Shown piece after piece: positions 4,407-5,476 of a stretch of DNA of 5,476 nucleotides. The number at the start of each line of letters is the position of its first letter. The stretch's first letter is position 1. The notes beneath the pieces are model-generated. The model did no database searches. It saw nothing but the letters and a program-made list of their open reading frames with translations, and had not been told where the DNA came from. The position numbers and the translations under genes are program-made. Location of the stretch: NCBI GenBank assembly GCA_027295245.1, contig JAPULF010000472.1, forward strand, positions 1 to 5,476, in the 5' to 3' direction. Source of the DNA: Planctomycetota bacterium (GTDB taxonomy: Bacteria; Planctomycetota; Phycisphaerae; UBA1845; UTPLA1).

Positions 4407-5476
4407 TCAAGCCTCGCCCGCGGACTCCAATAATCTCGATCGGTGACGTCTCAGCAAGGCATCCAGCCTGTCGTTGAGCCCCGGGTGGCGGCCGTCATAC
4501 GCGGTGAAGCTGGGGCTCGCTGCCAGTGCCACAAACCAACGTACCAGGTTTTCAAAGTCCCGCACGTCGATGATCTCGGGAGCGATCCGCCCGCGCGTCT
4601 CGTCCATGTTGTGATAGTTGCCGAGCGGGAGGCAAATGCCGGTCGCTTCGTAGCCGTAGTGGCAATATGCCGTTGATTCGCACGTCCCACCGTCCATCAA
4701 CTTTCTCTGAAAACAGAACGGCTTGCTCCTGCTTGCCAATGCTTCCGCTACGACCTGGCAATACGCAGTCGCCGCCGGCGTGAAAACCGTCGCCTTGTCC
4801 CCCACGCGGAGCACCGGCCCCGCCCCGAGCGCCACGCCCGCAATCGCCTTGCTGCACTCCACGGCAACAACGATCACATTCTTCGGGACGGTGCGTTCCG
4901 ACACGGCCGCGAGCGCCCCGGCGAAACCCACCTCCTCCGCCCGCGTAAAGAACGCGTAGCACTTCGACGCGATCGGTTTCCGGCAGATTGCATCGAGCAT
5001 GCACAGGATTGCCGCAAGGCCCGCCGTGTCGTCACACATTCGAGAACGCAGACGATGTCCCCGAATCGTCGCGTCAGGAAGACCCCACATGCCGGGGCTT
5101 CCCGGAGTCACCGCGCCGGAAACGGTGGCGATCACCGCGTCCGGCGGGGCGTCGGCCCCGAAAGACCGGGCGCTGGCGGTCGCGCGTCTTGCCGGCCTGC
5201 CCTCAGCCCCTTGTCGAATGACCTTCTGTATGCGTCCGCCTATCCAGCGCCCTTCGGAAAAGAACTTGACGCGTTGCCCGGCGAAATAGGGCGCCCTCAC
5301 CCACCCTCGAAATTCCGCCCGCAAACGCTTGTCGTCAACCATCTCGGTCGCGACGAATCCCGGATGGTCCATATGCGCCGCGAACAGGACCGGTCGATTC
5401 GTGTTTCGTCGGTGCCGTCCCGCCGGCGTGTATTGCACCAACAGGTTTCCGAATCGATCCGAACGGAGCCGCAGCG
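4407..5476 (-). CDS. M42-type metallo-aminopeptidase (M20/M28/M42 clan), 5' end beyond the window
   Basis: This is a two-metal exopeptidase expected to remove N-terminal residues from peptides in the cytoplasm. Numbered from the TTG at 5441, the ligands in clan order are His23 in AAHMDHPGF (with Asp25), the bridging Asp137 in CDDTAGLAA, the catalytic/ligand pair Glu169-Glu170 in TRAEEVGFAGA, Glu195 in AVECS, and His277 in GNYHNMDE. A beta-barrel insert at about 43-115, between the first His and the bridging Asp, is the M42 dimerisation-domain position. A Gly/Ala/Arg-rich stretch (77-100) within it looks like a loop. TTG 5441 is not a convincing start: the frame stays open to the window edge and encodes 'LRLRSDRFGNLL' just before it, which fits the conserved D..GN strand of the clan. 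The gene therefore continues to the right. It has ten Cys between 136 and 270, which is high for this fold. Assignment to the clan is firm; M42 over a close relative is likely. Confidence 0.85.
   Translation of the reverse strand, partial: LRLRSDRFGNLLVQYTPAGRHRRNTNRPVLFAAHMDHPGFVATEMVDDKRLRAEFRGWVRAPYFAGQRVKFFSEGRWIGGRIQKVIRQGAEGRPARRATASARSFGADAPPDAVIATVSGAVTPGSPGMWGLPDATIRGHRLRSRMCDDTAGLAAILCMLDAICRKPIASKCYAFFTRAEEVGFAGALAAVSERTVPKNVIVVAVECSKAIAGVALGAGPVLRVGDKATVFTPAATAYCQVVAEALASRSKPFCFQRKLMDGGTCESTAYCHYGYEATGICLPLGNYHNMDETRGRIAPEIIDVRDFENLVRWFVALAASPSFTAYDGRHPGLNDRLDALLRRHRSRLLESAGEA

Overview
The window looks like a piece of a GC-rich bacterial chromosome, most likely from the Planctomycetota and possibly a Phycisphaerae-like lineage. 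That placement is inference. It rests on GTG and TTG start codons, an MJ0042-like mini zinc-ribbon protein, a small SHOCT-like membrane protein, a lipoprotein with a C-terminal 'FDCGDVI' segment, and a secreted protein ending in a Cys-Gly / hydrophobic / poly-Arg tail. No rRNA or other phylogenetic marker is present to settle it.

Layout, left to right. (1) The 3' end of an arginyl/leucyl-tRNA--protein transferase gene (bpt/ATE family, + strand) enters from the left edge. (2) It runs convergently into a GTG-started lipoprotein gene (- strand), and the two overlap by 8 bp at their stops. (3) A divergent intergenic region of about 300 bp holds a perfect 8-2-8 palindrome that overlaps the -35 of a good extended -10 promoter reading rightward. 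(4) That promoter should drive a secreted beta-rich protein of unknown function with a candidate C-terminal sorting signal. A short SHOCT-like membrane protein follows in the same frame, 9 nt after the stop. (5) A roughly 105-bp gap with a possible promoter leads to clpX, which is complete, has all its catalytic motifs, starts with TTG and carries an extended Ser/Gly-rich N-terminus. (6) A 53-65 aa MJ0042-like zinc-ribbon protein follows. (7) It converges on an M42-type (M20/M28/M42 clan) metallo-aminopeptidase gene on the - strand, whose 5' end lies beyond the right edge.

Three of the seven genes act in protein turnover: an N-degron-forming aminoacyl transferase, the ClpX unfoldase and an aminopeptidase. 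They are not one operon, since strands alternate and there are gaps, so any functional link is only suggestive. clpP and tig are not next to clpX here. Two genes encode exported or surface-attached proteins of unknown role.

I see no mobile element, CRISPR array, tRNA, rRNA or defence system, and no clear undescribed multi-gene system. The observations most worth following up are the palindrome/promoter pair at 1023-1065, the C-terminal sorting-like tail at 2147-2266, and the unusual N-terminus and AT-rich patch of clpX. All calls come from reading the sequence and from memory of the families; no database search was run.
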